This document shows, in pieces, positions 1 through 8,930 of a stretch of DNA of 64,000 nt. Position numbers and translations under genes: made by a program. The notes under the pieces are model-generated. The model saw nothing but the letters and a program-made list of their open reading frames with translations. It ran no database searches and was not told the origin of the DNA. Each line of letters starts with the position of its first letter. Position 1 is the first letter of the stretch. Source of the stretch: Streptomyces sp. DvalAA-43. Its GTDB lineage: Bacteria > Actinomycetota > Actinomycetes > Streptomycetales > Streptomycetaceae. The stretch is taken from positions 1 to 64,000 of the forward strand of contig NZ_FMBW01000006.1 in assembly GCF_900091725.1 (NCBI RefSeq), in the 5' to 3' direction.

Positions 1-387
1 CTAGGGGGCGGTGTCACCGCCACCGTCAGCTGCAACGTTCGGCAGGTGGTCTTGTTCGACTTCGTCGATCGTCAGAAGCCAGCGCGGCTGACAGCGGTCC
101 TTTCCGGCGTGCAGCGGCACAGTGCTGCGGGAGTTGGGGAAATTGGGCGTGGATCGACAGTCGGTCAAGGAAGTCCGACCAGCAGGCGCTGGGAGAACGG
201 GGCGGTAGCACGCGCACACCTCTCTTCCCGTCGGCTTCGAGGTCGGTTGGCCCGGTTCGTGCGGAGTATCGGGCAGGTGAGGCGGGCCATGAAGGTGTGG
301 TAGGTGTTCTGGAGTTCTTCGTCGCAGAGTGGCCGGGTGAACCCCCCTCGGGGGTCGAGGACTTCCTTGTACCGAAGTGGAGCCCGG
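1..387. other. No supportable gene at left edge
   Basis: Short open frames exist on both strands but none has a convincing start, ribosome site or family resemblance. A minus-strand frame between about 165 and 375 reads like degraded coding sequence (it contains CDEELQNTYHTFMARL), but I do not recognise it. Confidence 0.4.
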
Positions 388-420
388 CAGGCCTCCCGGG
401 GCGCGGGCCCGGGAGGCCTG
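388..420 (-). terminator. Hairpin terminator after the SRPBCC gene
   Basis: A perfect 13-bp GC-rich stem (388-400 pairing with 408-420) with a 7-base loop begins 16 bases past the stop codon of the minus-strand SRPBCC gene. No long T run follows, as is usual in Streptomyces. Confidence 0.75.
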
Positions 421-435
421 TAGTTCTTCACCCGC

Positions 436-1056
436 TCAGTTGCGCCGGTCGTCGGTACGTGCCTCGGCGGTGGTCTTCAGTTCGCGCAGCCAGGTTTCTA
501 GGCCCTGGCGGAGGATCTCCGTCGCGGTGGGCACATCCGCGTCGACCTGGGCACCAGTGTGGGTTTCCTCGGTGCTCACGCGGACGCCTCCTTTGATCGC
601 GGTGAAGTTCCATACGTGGACACCGTCGATGCGCAGCCCCTCTCCGATTGCAGGTCCGGTCCAGCGGATGCAGGAGTTGGGCCTGAGCTGCTTCACGCTC
701 GAGGTGATCTCCAGTTCGGTCGCCGGAGTCGCGGGGTTGGGGGGTATCGGGGTCATCCACCGGAACGCCGAGCCCTTTCGGAAGCGGCCGTGGTCGAGAC
801 GTTCCGCAGTCTTGACGGAGGCCTGCCAGGACGGCCAGCGCGCCACGTCCGTCTGCAGTTTCCAGACGGTACGCAAGGGTGCGTGGATCACGATCTCGGT
901 CCTGTGACGAACACGCGCGTCGGGGTCGACACCTTCCCCGCGGCAGGTGAGCGACGTGCCGGGGTGGCGGTGGGTGGCTCCGGCGGGTTCGGTAGCGGTA
1001 CCGAGGACGGCGAGGGCGATCGGGACGGTGAACAGTACGGTGCGGATGCCGGGCAT
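436..1056 (-). CDS. Secreted SRPBCC (START-like) family protein
   Basis: This 206-residue protein belongs to the SRPBCC/polyketide-cyclase-like superfamily, whose helix-grip fold binds hydrophobic ligands. Residues 1-27 look like a Sec signal peptide (VPIALAVLGTATEPAGA). The SRPBCC domain covers about 48-195 and opens with the typical HAPLRTVWKLQTDVARWPSW stretch. An export signal is unusual for this superfamily, so it may act as an extracellular lipid or metabolite binder; no catalytic residue can be assigned. The ATG at 1056 follows an AAGGGGAA ribosome site. It is divergent from a TetR-type regulator at 1300, which probably controls it, and is closed by a hairpin at 388-420. Confidence 0.8.
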   Translation of the reverse strand: MPGIRTVLFTVPIALAVLGTATEPAGATHRHPGTSLTCRGEGVDPDARVRHRTEIVIHAPLRTVWKLQTDVARWPSWQASVKTAERLDHGRFRKGSAFRWMTPIPPNPATPATELEITSSVKQLRPNSCIRWTGPAIGEGLRIDGVHVWNFTAIKGGVRVSTEETHTGAQVDADVPTATEILRQGLETWLRELKTTAEARTDDRRN

Positions 1057-1299
1057 GGTGTTCCCCTTGTCGGTTGCCGGGCGGGAGCTGTCTGTTGAGT
1101 GCCCCGGCTGTCGGGCGGAGTTCTGTCGTCGTACGGGGCGGAGAGCGGGACGGCAGTTCGGTGCGCCCCAAGGGTGCTAGAAGGGCGCGTGTTCGTTAGA
1201 AGTTATAACTAGAGATGTGATGGAGGGTCAAGAGCTTGCGTGATAGCTTCTAGCGAAACCTTGAGCATGCAGCAAAGGGAACAAGGGAGGCGGCGGGCC
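1057..1299. promoter_or_regulatory. Divergent promoter region with candidate TetR operator
   Basis: The gap between the SRPBCC gene (minus) and the TetR gene (plus) is markedly more A/T-rich around 1190-1250 than its surroundings. It contains a perfect 10-base palindrome, AGTTATAACT, at 1201-1210, and the flanks carry CTAGAAG (about 1178) and CTTCTAG (about 1248) as a wider inverted pair. This is the natural place for an autoregulatory operator; the assignment is inferred from position and symmetry only. Confidence 0.45.
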
Positions 1300-1953
1300 A
1301 TGGGAGAACCGGATCCGAAGAGCCCGCGGGAGCGATACCGTGCCCAGGTCCGCGCGGAGATCAAGGAACACGCCTGGAAACAGATCGCCGCGGCAGGAGT
1401 GCCCGCGCTCTCCCTCAACGCGGTTGCCAAACAGATGGGCGTGAGCGGCCCTGCGCTCTACCGTTACTTCGCCAGCCGCGACGAGCTGATCACCGAGCTC
1501 ATCCGGGATGCTTACCAGAGTCTCGCCGACACCTTCCGCGTGGCCTTCGTGGCCGGCGCCGACGTGACGGGGCTGGCACACGCACTGCGCGACTGGGCCC
1601 TGGAGGACCCCCAGCGCTACTTCCTCATCTACGGCACCCCCGCGCCCGGCTACCACGCCCCCGAGGACACCACCAGGATCTCATCCCAGATCATGGCCAC
1701 CCTGCTCGACGCCTGTGCTGCCCTTGCCTCGGACAGCCCTGCGACACCGTTCCGCGCCCACCTGCAAGAACACCGGGACTGGGCCGACGGCCACCCCGCC
1801 ACGCCCGCGGCCCTCCGCCGGGCCCTGACCTTCTGGACCCGGCTGCACGGCGTCCTGTCCCTGGAGCTCGCCGGTCACTTCACGGGAATGGGATTCGACC
1901 CCGCTCTGCTCTTCGCGGCCGAACTTGATGACCTGCTCACGCAGCGGGCCTGA
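1300..1953 (+). CDS. TetR/AcrR family regulator with WHG-type C-terminal domain
   Basis: The protein has 217 residues from the ATG at 1300, chosen because AGGGAGG (1284-1290) lies 9 bases upstream; an upstream in-frame ATG at 1240 has no such site. The TetR HTH is at about 15-62, ending in the recognition-helix signature MGVSGPALYRYFASRDEL. The C-terminal part (about 85-215) resembles the WHG/TetR_C_33 ligand domain, including YFLIYGTPAPGYHAP. It probably represses itself and the divergent secreted SRPBCC gene; its ligand is unknown. Confidence 0.85.
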   Translation: MGEPDPKSPRERYRAQVRAEIKEHAWKQIAAAGVPALSLNAVAKQMGVSGPALYRYFASRDELITELIRDAYQSLADTFRVAFVAGADVTGLAHALRDWALEDPQRYFLIYGTPAPGYHAPEDTTRISSQIMATLLDACAALASDSPATPFRAHLQEHRDWADGHPATPAALRRALTFWTRLHGVLSLELAGHFTGMGFDPALLFAAELDDLLTQRA

Positions 1954-2534
1954 CGTCACCAGCTCGCGCCGCGTGCAGCTGCGGCCCGTGGGCTACGCCA
2001 CGAGCAGCACAGGCGGACGCTCGACTGGGGATTCCCTCCCAGCGTTGTCCGCTCCCGGCTGCTGGGTTGGGCGGCGGCGGTACCCATGTACTTGCGCCCA
2101 TGCCAGGGGAAGCCGGCGCCCCGGGGGAGTACTGGTCGGCAGACCGTTGGCGCTGTCGACGACTACAGGTCGGTCCAATAGCCCGTCGTGGTCACCACCG
2201 CTGGGCGGCTCGGGCTGTCTGCGCCCCCGGTGACGGACAGGCCGAGGCCGGAGACTGTCGTGGCAGTCGTTGTGGTGCGGTGCGGACGTCGCAGGTGAGG
2301 AGATGATGTCTGTGGGCTGGGACGGCTCAGGTGCCGCCGAGGCCTCTGCGTGAGCCTCCTGCCGCTCCTTGCCCTCGCGGATGTGAGTGGCGCGCCGAGC
2401 CCGCCACTGCGGACGGGTATCCGGAGACCCTTTCTGATCTCCGCCATCCCGACTTCGGCGGAGCGCGAGACGACGCGGCAGACTTGAGCGTGCGAGGAAT
2501 GGTGGAGGCCGACATCGGAGAGGTGCATCAGCCG
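1954..2534. other. Gene-free stretch
   Basis: No frame in this 581-base stretch shows a recognisable domain, credible ribosome site or consistent coding bias. It lies between the TetR gene and a convergent hypothetical gene. I see no strong hairpin or repeat. Confidence 0.4.
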
Positions 2535-2963
2535 TCATGGAAGGTCGGTGCGGCCCCACCAGGTCGGGCGTACCGGCACTCCGTCCGCATAGCGTTCCAC
2601 TGGCGGCGTCGAGGGCAGAGGGGGCACTGCATCTGCCGGATCCGGTTCGGCCTCCGGTGGGGCCGCCTCCGCCGACGGCGGGATAGGCGCGGCGCTGTCT
2701 TCCATCAGTTCCGCCACTGTGAACCGAGTGCTGAAGGACTGCCAGGCGCCGTCGATCACCAGAAGGAAGCCATCGCTTTCCCGGAAGAGCCGACGGCGCT
2801 TCGGGCTTCTAGGGTGCTCCGGCGTATGTTCCCGGGCACGCCGCTCCAGCTCAACCAGAGCCTCTTCGCGAGCGCCCTCCACATGCGCCAATACGTACGC
2901 TTCCGCGTGCTTGCGCTCCCCGACACCCACGGTCGTCTCGATGACCAGTCCCCAAATCGCCAC
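2535..2963 (-). CDS. Conserved Streptomyces hypothetical protein
   Basis: This small soluble protein has 142 residues from the GTG at 2963. I chose that start over an upstream in-frame one because the conserved-looking part begins AIWGLVIETTVGVGERKHAE and GGGGCGGGAGC precedes the GTG. The first 95 residues look structured: a beta strand, a helix rich in Ala and Glu (HAEAYVLAHVEGAREEALVE), then FRESDGFLLVIDGAWQSFS. The last 45 residues are Pro/Ala/Glu-rich and probably disordered. There is no signal peptide or membrane segment. I recognise the pattern as a common uncharacterised actinobacterial family but cannot give it a function. Confidence 0.65.
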   Translation of the reverse strand: MAIWGLVIETTVGVGERKHAEAYVLAHVEGAREEALVELERRAREHTPEHPRSPKRRRLFRESDGFLLVIDGAWQSFSTRFTVAELMEDSAAPIPPSAEAAPPEAEPDPADAVPPLPSTPPVERYADGVPVRPTWWGRTDLP

Positions 2964-3168
2964 GCTCCCGCCCCTTCTCGTTTGAATCAAGGAAGAGCCT
3001 AAAGCGTGCTGTGAAGGGCCGCGGGCCAAGTATTTCTCCTGCACTGGGTGGGGTGTTGCAGTTCAAGTGGGCGGTTTGCGAGTCTTTGAGTGATCCTGCT
3101 GTCTCCTGATGGTGTGGGTGCGGGCAGAGTGCGCCGGTCCGTCCGCGGTGATCTTTTGATGTGGTCAG

Positions 3169-3798
3169 GTGAGCGGACGTGAGCCATACCTGAGTGACTT
3201 GTGGGACGAGCAGTGGTCGTTGATCGAGTCGGTGATCACGGCCTTGAAGAACAGCATCGTTCGGTCACTGGTCACCAGAGGAAGTATGCGATGCCGGAGG
3301 TCGTGAACGCGATCCTCTACCAGGGCGAGATGGGCTGCCAGTGGGACCATCTCCCGCGCGATCTGCCACAGAAGTGCGCGACGCACTAGTATTTCGCGGC
3401 GTGGCAGGGCGACGGGACCGACCAGGTCATCCGTGAGCTTCTCTGCTGTGAGGCGAGCATCGTCCTGCTCGACCAGGTCCGCGAGCACGCCGACGGGGCC
3501 GTACGCAGGGCGTTGGTCGACCAGGGCTTCAATGACCAAGGCGGTCGTCCGTGGCGCCGACAGGGGCATCGAGGTCGAGGTCGTCGAACGGAGTCCGCAG
3601 GACGGAGGGTTCGTGCCGCAGCCGAAGTTGTGGAGAGTCGCACAGACCTTCGGAATCCTGATACTGCACCGGCGTCTGGCCCGCGACTACGAGCAGCGGC
3701 GGGCTTCCTCGGTCTCCCGTGTTTACTGAGCGATGGCCTCCGTCACGACTCGGAGGACGTCCGGCGCTGCCCCGCCTGGCGTGAGACGCTACCGGTGA
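3169..3798 (+). pseudogene. IS5-family transposase remnant
   Basis: Pieces of a Streptomyces IS5-type transposase occur in order: REPYLSDLWDEQWSLIESV at the N-terminus, then after a frameshift HRSVTGHQRKYAMPEVVNAI and MGCQWDHLPRDLPQK, then YFAAWQGDGTDQVI, and finally FVPQPKLWRVAQTFGILILH with LARDYEQRRASSVSRVY. The middle of the catalytic domain is deleted, there are at least two frameshifts, and a TGA at 3727-3729 sits where the family has Trp; the frame then continues to a second stop at 3796-3798. Non-functional. Confidence 0.85.
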
Positions 3799-3802
3799 AT
3801 GC

Positions 3803-4215
3803 GTGAATATTCAGTCCCTACTCGACGCGCTCAGCATTCAGGCAGACGCGCCGCCCGGGGCCGTCGCCAATGACCTCCGCACCCAGATCGTCGAACTCTA
3901 GACATGGCTGCGAGAGGGTGGAACCCCCACCTTGAGCACCTGGCGATCATCTGGAAGACCGTCACCGGCACCGTCTTCGTCGACCGGATCCCCACCCAGT
4001 TGGCCACAGCGGACCTGCCCCAGCACCGGGACTACCCCCCCGCATCCTCGCCGTGTGCGACAACGCCACCGGCCCTCTTCGGGCCCGCGACGTCTGCGGA
4101 TCCCTCGGCTGTGAGCCACTGGCGTAGAACATCGAAGGCACCCGTGCCGAACTGAAATGCCTGGTCAAACTCGGACTCCTCACCGAGGCCGACACCGGCA
4201 ACCTTCTCCCGGTAG
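3803..4215 (+). pseudogene. Remnant of small coiled-coil/HTH protein linked to insertion elements
   Basis: The reading starts with GTG at 3803 (NIQSLLDALSIQADAP), has an in-frame TAG at about 3900, and shifts frame several times. The C-terminal part is recognisable: RILAVCDNATGPLRARDVCG, then NIEGTRAELKCLVKLGLLTE, ending near the TAG at 4213. I know this pattern as a common Streptomyces ORF near transposases, with an N-terminal coiled coil and a C-terminal winged-helix-like part. Its intact role is unknown and this copy is dead. Confidence 0.65.
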
Positions 4216-4229
4216 CCATAGCCGGACAC

Positions 4230-4655
4230 CTACGACCAGCAACCCCCGGCCACGATCTGGTGTGCGTACTGGTCATCCGGTCCAGTGTCTTGGACTACTC
4301 GCTGGGCCTCTTGCATCCGACTTGTCTCGCACAGCAGTCGCACAAGGATGTACGGGGCACCACGGTCACTGTCTTCGGCGCGGCTACGCAGCGCTCCCTC
4401 CATACCCTGCTTGCGAAGCGACCTGTTGAGTCTCCGGCGTGCGTGGATATCTGTGAGAGCGCGTTGCGTGAGTTCCGAAATTCGTTCCGCACGGGCAAGC
4501 AGAGCCATGTGCCACAGTTGGTCGTCGTGTATATCGGGATCGTTGGAGTAGCACTCGGCGTGGGCACTCACGAGCGCGATCGCCACATCCCAGTCCCGGA
4601 GATGTTCCGCCGTTTGGGCCTGCTCGAACCAGCCCACGGGACGAGTATCGTTCAT
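4230..4655 (-). CDS. Conserved hypothetical protein with TPR-like helices
   Basis: From the ATG at 4655 the product is 141 residues, almost entirely helical: GWFEQAQTAEHLRDWDVAIA, then a helix pair around WHMALLARAERISELTQRAL, then a third pair ending near EAQRVVQDTGPDDQYAHQIV. The spacing suggests tetratricopeptide-like repeats. The sequence stays in one frame, unlike its neighbours. The last residues (AGGCWS) look out of place for an alpha-helical protein, so the 3' end may have been altered. No clear ribosome site precedes the ATG. Function unknown. Confidence 0.55.
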   Translation of the reverse strand: MNDTRPVGWFEQAQTAEHLRDWDVAIALVSAHAECYSNDPDIHDDQLWHMALLARAERISELTQRALTDIHARRRLNRSLRKQGMEGALRSRAEDSDRGAPYILVRLLCETSRMQEAQRVVQDTGPDDQYAHQIVAGGCWS

Positions 4656-4973
4656 CGCTGCGCCGGACAGCACTGTAGGAGTGACCGCTGAAGAGCGTCC
4701 TGCAGGGCAAGCGGCTATCAATTGCTCTCATAACGCCCTCTAGGCGTTACGGGTATGGAACCGGGACCCAAGTCGCGTCGCGACCAAGGCCGGTCACCGT
4801 CCGAGCGCTGGGCGAAGACACCAAGAGCGTGACCGCAGAACGGCCAAAGGTCTACCCACCGCCGTTCGGCTGGTCATGGCCGGATCCGTCAGCGGCCTGT
4901 TTCCCTGGCCCGTCCTGTGCGGGAGGCTGTGGCGACCACGGACGGCGGCCTGGCCGGCAGAACGGAGCTTGTG
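4656..4973. other. Intergenic region between divergent genes
   Basis: This 318-base gap separates the minus-strand TPR-like gene and the plus-strand methyltransferase-like gene. ATAACGCCCTCTAGGCGTTA at 4732-4751 forms an imperfect 8-bp inverted repeat and could be an operator. Nothing else is recognisable. Confidence 0.35.
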
Positions 4974-5840
4974 ATGGCCGAGGTACGGGAAGACGACGCG
5001 GGAGAGCCCGCGCAGCGCACGATGACTCCGTTCGACGACATCTACGACCAGGCCGATCCGCGCGCCTTCTTCCGCGAACTCGGGGCGTTCGGCTACCGGA
5101 CACCGCATCACGCCCAGCGCGTTTTCCGCCGCCTGGCCGCACTCCGGCTGCGGTCCCCGGGGGAAGTGGTGCTGGACCTGTGCTGTTCGTACGGCATCAA
5201 CGCAGCCCTGCTCAACCACGAGCTGACTTTGGACGACTTGTACGCCCATTACACGTCGCCGCGGGCGGTGGCCATGACTTCGGAGGAACTGGCCGAGCAT
5301 GACCGGGGTTTCTTCCGCGCGTGCCGCAGACGGGATGCCGTCCCGGTGGTCGGCCTCGATGCCGCGCCCAACGCCATCGCGTACGCACGAGCGGTCGGTT
5401 TGCTCGACGCCGGGTTCGCCGAGAATCTGGAGACCGCCCCGCCGAGCCGAGACCTGCTGGAGGTGGCCCGGGGCATCCGACTCATCACCGTCACGGGTGG
5501 TGCCAGCTTCCTGACCCGGGCCACATTCCAGCCACTCCTGGACAGCGCCCGCACACTGCCGTGGGTCGCCGCCTTCGTCCTGCGTACCGGCTCCTACGCG
5601 CCCATTGCCGAGTATCTGGCCGGTCATGGCCTGACCACCGAGACGTACACCGGGCGCACCTTCGTCCAACGCCGCTTCACCAGCGCTGCTGAGCAGCAGT
5701 ACGCCATCGACGCGGTGACCGCCCACGGAGAGGACCCGGACGGCAAGGAGTCGGCGGGCCATTTTCACACCGCACTGCATCTCGCGCGACCTGCGGCCGA
5801 CGTCAGTAAGCCTTCGCTCGGCGAACTGGTCGCCCGGTAA
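4974..5840 (+). CDS. Class I SAM-dependent methyltransferase-like protein
   Basis: I chose the ATG at 4974 because ACGGAG lies 6 bases upstream; the product is 288 residues. The Rossmann motif I region is VVLDLCCSYGINAALL (about 63-78), where LCCSYG replaces the usual xGxGxG, and VVGLDAAPNAIAYARAVGL (about 123-141) matches the acidic motif II. The later VTGGASFLTRATFQPLL may supply motif IV. Because motif I lacks the canonical glycines, SAM binding is probable but not certain. No substrate can be named. There is no signal peptide and the gene appears to stand alone. Confidence 0.7.
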   Translation: MAEVREDDAGEPAQRTMTPFDDIYDQADPRAFFRELGAFGYRTPHHAQRVFRRLAALRLRSPGEVVLDLCCSYGINAALLNHELTLDDLYAHYTSPRAVAMTSEELAEHDRGFFRACRRRDAVPVVGLDAAPNAIAYARAVGLLDAGFAENLETAPPSRDLLEVARGIRLITVTGGASFLTRATFQPLLDSARTLPWVAAFVLRTGSYAPIAEYLAGHGLTTETYTGRTFVQRRFTSAAEQQYAIDAVTAHGEDPDGKESAGHFHTALHLARPAADVSKPSLGELVAR

Positions 5841-6024
5841 ACGATCACCGCCCGCGTGCCACCCTGCCTCCTACCATCACATGCCGAGCTCGTCGAGTTC
5901 GGCCCGGAGATCCGCCCTGAGTCTGTCGGCTGGCTTGCGGGCGTTGTCGAGCCATGTACCTAGATCTACCACCATGGGCCGACAGCACCATCACCGCTCT
6001 GACAGCCTCCCGGCCTGTCGGGAG

Positions 6025-6750
6025 TCACTGCTTGGGCGGGCGGGGGCTGTTCCCGCCTGTGCTGCTGTGCGCGCACCCATAGTCCGAGCCTTCGTCCTGC
6101 ATGGCCATCTGACCGGTGGACATGGGCAAGGTCCCGCCGCCCTGGAGCGGGCCCGGATGAGTTGGGAGCACCGTTGCCATCCTGCGTCCCAGGCCGGGCA
6201 CGATCCCGGGTCGGATTCTTTGAGGCGCATTTCTCCGGGCCTCGGTCAAGGCTGCCAGCTGGTCTCGACGTAGCAGGCCGGCTTCGCGCCGCTGAATGAT
6301 CTGATTCTCGATTCGGACGGTAGATCTCTGATCCTTGGTCCAGGTCCCATCGGCATACCCGTCCCATACCGCGATGGGGGAGAGAGGGCAACAGGTGGCC
6401 GTGCCGAGCAGTGGCTTCCTGCCGGTGCGTTCGACGTGGGCTGCGAAGCACTTATGTGGTCCGTGCGGTGTCTCGATACTGGCCACGTTCTTGCGGGCCA
6501 TCTCCGAATCCGACGAGCGGTGTTTGTTGGCCGGCCTTGTCAGCATCGAGGTCTCCACGACCCCTTGCAGGCGGGCGAGTCGAAAGCCGTCGCCGGTCAG
6601 CAGGCAGTAGCAGTACTGGACGATGCCTCGGCACTTCGAAGAAATGCCCGTCCAGCAACCCGTCCAGCAACCTTCTGTAACACGCTTCAGGTCGGGCGTT
6701 CGCCATCCTGGTCTGTGCCGCTCGGGGGGCGTGGTCCGGCTCCGGCCCAC
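6025..6750 (-). CDS. Possible hypothetical protein (weak call)
   Basis: This frame stays open for 241 residues. Its middle (about 75-190) looks coding: HKCFAAHVERTGRKPLLGTA followed by IENQIIQRREAGLLRRDQLA, with paired Cys residues. The first 40 residues and the Gly/Ser-rich tail do not look like protein. No ribosome site precedes the ATG at 6750, so the true start may lie further in, for example at the internal Met near 6505 (MARKNVASIETP). I do not recognise the family. It may be a degraded mobile-element gene. Confidence 0.3.
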   Translation of the reverse strand: MGRSRTTPPERHRPGWRTPDLKRVTEGCWTGCWTGISSKCRGIVQYCYCLLTGDGFRLARLQGVVETSMLTRPANKHRSSDSEMARKNVASIETPHGPHKCFAAHVERTGRKPLLGTATCCPLSPIAVWDGYADGTWTKDQRSTVRIENQIIQRREAGLLRRDQLAALTEARRNAPQRIRPGIVPGLGRRMATVLPTHPGPLQGGGTLPMSTGQMAMQDEGSDYGCAHSSTGGNSPRPPKQ

Positions 6751-6977
6751 AAGGATCGGCTACAGGAGCCGCCCACTCGCCATTCCGGTACTCGCACCCG
6801 CAGTCGTACCTCTTCGCGCCGTTGTGTGCTTCCAGCAGAGCTCGGGGTCTGGTCCGGGTCCTGGGCTGAATCCGTGCCTGGTGGGCGCGGTTGCAGGGGG
6901 GACTGCAGGCCGCCTCTGCGTCTACCGCTAGAGTGCGATGCTTGTTCGATTCGCTGTGAGGCGGAGGGGGAGGGGTC

Positions 6978-7436
6978 GTGAGCGCACATCTGAGAGACAC
7001 TGCCCAGGAGTTGGCGGAGATCCTGTGGCGGGAACACACCGTGTACCGGGAGCGGTCCGGCGGTGTGGTCATCCGGGGCGATCACGTACGGCGGTGGATC
7101 AGCCTCGCTCCGGCGGGCGGCCGGGACGAGGTCCTCGTACGCGCTGGGCGCATCCTGGACGGTGGCACTACCGCTCCGGCGCGTTCGGAGGCCGTGGTGC
7201 CCCTGTCCGCCGGCACAGGCATGCTCGCCGCGGCCTGCCGCCGCCTGCTCGCCGAGGCGGCGGCCGATGCGGCGCTGGTCGCACCGCAGGCAGCGCCCCG
7301 GCGGTCCAGACGCTCCAAAATGGCCGCGCGGCCCAAAGGAAGTGGGAAGCACACCAGTTTCGGTTCATGGGTGATCCTTGCCTGTGTCACCGGTGTGATT
7401 GCCCTGTACGTCTACAGCGCCTCGACGCACGGCTGA
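6978..7436 (+). CDS. Small hypothetical protein with one C-terminal membrane helix
   Basis: The GTG at 6978 follows a strong GGGGGAGGGG ribosome site. The 152-residue product has a soluble N-terminal part (about 1-95) with alternating charged and hydrophobic residues (ELAEILWREHTVYRERSGGV), a basic linker (RRSRRSKMAARPKGSGK), and a single membrane helix at about 127-147 (WVILACVTGVIALYVYSA). The topology is that of a tail-anchored protein with its basic side in the cytoplasm. I do not recognise the family. Confidence 0.6.
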   Translation: MSAHLRDTAQELAEILWREHTVYRERSGGVVIRGDHVRRWISLAPAGGRDEVLVRAGRILDGGTTAPARSEAVVPLSAGTGMLAAACRRLLAEAAADAALVAPQAAPRRSRRSKMAARPKGSGKHTSFGSWVILACVTGVIALYVYSASTHG

Positions 7437-7522
7437 AGGGTGTTGCGAAAGCGCTGGCCGTGTCGCACAACGATGTCTGATTTCTGCCAGCAAGATGCGC
7501 TTTTGGTGATCATGCTGGCAGC

Positions 7523-7972
7523 ATGACGCTGTCATCCACTACGGACTCAGTGACAGTCCTCACCGGCATGTATGCGGCTGAGGCGGAGTATCTGGCGGCC
7601 GGAGGCCCCGGTGAGGGCTCGTTCAACTTGCTTGCCCCCTTCTTCGCCCCCGATGTCGAGCTGCATCAGGCGAATGCTCTGCCATATGGAGGGACATGCC
7701 GTGGGCACGGAGGAATGGTGCAGTTCTTCCTCGCGATGGGGCAGGTCTGGGATACGTTCGACATGATGGAGCAGAAATTCCTTGCCACCGGTGAGACTGC
7801 AGTTGTGCTTACGCGAGTCCGTGCCCGCGCTCGTGTGACCGGCCGTGAACTCAGCTTCCCGATCCTGCAAACGATCACGGTCAAGGATGGCCAGATCACC
7901 GAGGTGCGTCCGTCCTAATGGGACACTCAGGCTATTGCGGACGCCTGCGTCGCGCCCGTACCAACAGCCTGA
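7523..7972 (+). pseudogene. SnoaL-like (NTF2-fold) protein with late nonsense codon
   Basis: The frame encodes an NTF2/SnoaL-like protein: MYAAEAEYLAAGG, FNLLAPFFAPDVELHQANAL, and SFPILQTITVKDGQITEVRP. A TAA at 7916-7918 ends it after 131 residues, but the same frame continues as WDTQAIADACVAPVPTA to a TGA at 7970-7972. The family usually reads ...EVRPFYWDTQAI here, so the TAA most likely replaced a Tyr codon. The product lost only about 18 residues, the final edge of the fold, so residual function is possible. No clear ribosome site precedes the ATG. Confidence 0.7.
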
Positions 7973-8006
7973 AATCGACGTGAATCCGTCAGTCACAACC
8001 ATTCGT

Positions 8007-8037
8007 TGAGAACCCTGAGAACCCTGAGAACCCTGAG
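8007..8037. repeat. Tandem repeat of TGAGAACCC (about 3.5 copies)
   Basis: Three exact copies of the 9-base unit TGAGAACCC (8007-8033) are followed by a partial copy TGAG. Minus-strand translation would give Leu-Arg-Val repeats, but no gene is supported there. This is a simple-sequence expansion in non-coding DNA. Confidence 0.9.
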
Positions 8038-8119
8038 GAGCCGTAAGCGAGCCGCATCGTTTTCGTTCTCCGCTGTCGGAACGGTGAATCTGGGCCTCTC
8101 GATATGGAGTTGATAGAAG

Positions 8120-8384
8120 AGCACCGATGGTGAGGCCGAGCGGCTGGCATTCTGCAGCGTTCCCGTCGAACACTGGGTCCACCCGCCTGCCACGAACGCG
8201 ATCGAGTCCACGTTCGCCACGGTCCGGCTTCAGACCAAGATCACCTGCGGCGCCGGCTCGCGCACCACAGCCCCGGCCACCCGTCTCCAAATCCGTGGGG
8301 CCCGTCCAGCAGTGGTGGCGGTCCGTGAACGCACCCCACCTCGTAGCCCTCGTCCACGCCGGTGCCCGATTCGAAGGCGGCTGA
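8120..8384 (+). pseudogene. IS256-family transposase remnant (C-terminal part)
   Basis: The sequence reads PVEHWVHPPATNAIESTFAT then VRLQTKITCGAGSR, shifts frame, and ends WRSVNAPHLVALVHAGARFE. This is the conserved C-terminal end of IS256/mutator transposases (PAEHW..LRTTNPIESTFATVR...). Everything upstream of this end is missing. Two other remnants of the same family occur at 14236-14650 and 38265-38380. Confidence 0.85.
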
Positions 8385-8413
8385 CTCGCAGAACACCCCG
8401 AGAAGGTCACAGC

Positions 8414-8930
8414 ATGAGTACTCTCCAGGCCCAGGGCATCAGCACCAGCCGGCTGGACCTGCTGCTGCGTGCCGAGTAAGCCGAGGAGATGGCGGCAGTG
8501 CTGTCCGATCCGGCCCTGCACACCTTGATCGGCGGCACTGCGGACACTCCGCAAACCTTGCGTTCGCGCCGCCAGCGCATGACCGCAGGCTCTCCCGTCC
8601 CGGCCGTCTCCTGGCTGGACTGGGTGATCCAGCTCCGTGACATGCCCTGCCCGACAGGCACCGTCCAAGCCACGGTAAGCCTCGCCGAGCACAGCTCTAC
8701 CGTCGAGATCGGCCTGGGTGGTGGAAACCCCCTGGCAGAGTAGAGGCATCGCGACCGAAGCAGCCCGAGGAGTCGTCGACTGGCTCAGCCAGAAGTCGGT
8801 GCGCACTGTGATCGCTCACATCCACCCCGAACATCGGGCATCCGCCGTCGTCGCCATGGCCATCGGGCTCACACCCACCCGTGAATGGCACGGCGGTGAG
8901 GTTCGATGGCAGCGAACCATCGGAGAATGA
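8414..8930 (+). pseudogene. Disrupted GNAT N-acetyltransferase
   Basis: From the ATG at 8414 the frame reads ISTSRLDLLLRAE, hits an in-frame TAA at 8477-8479, continues as AEEMAAVLSDPALHTLIGGT and VSWLDWVIQLRD, then shifts near 8720 into TPWQSRGIATEAARGVVDWL and IAHIHPEHRASAVVAMAIGL, ending at the TGA at 8928-8930. The Q-x-x-G-I/A acetyl-CoA loop survives. One stop and one frameshift make this a decayed RimJ-type GNAT gene with otherwise well-kept protein sequence, so the damage is recent. Confidence 0.8.

Noticed and set aside
7916..7918. Stop codon recoding across the window (TAG/TAA read through)
   Set aside because: Intact genes in the window use all three stops normally as terminators, and the interrupted genes sit among clear pseudogenes, so ordinary decay is simpler.
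8007..8037. A tiny CRISPR-like array
   Set aside because: The unit is 9 bases with no spacers; it is a simple tandem repeat.
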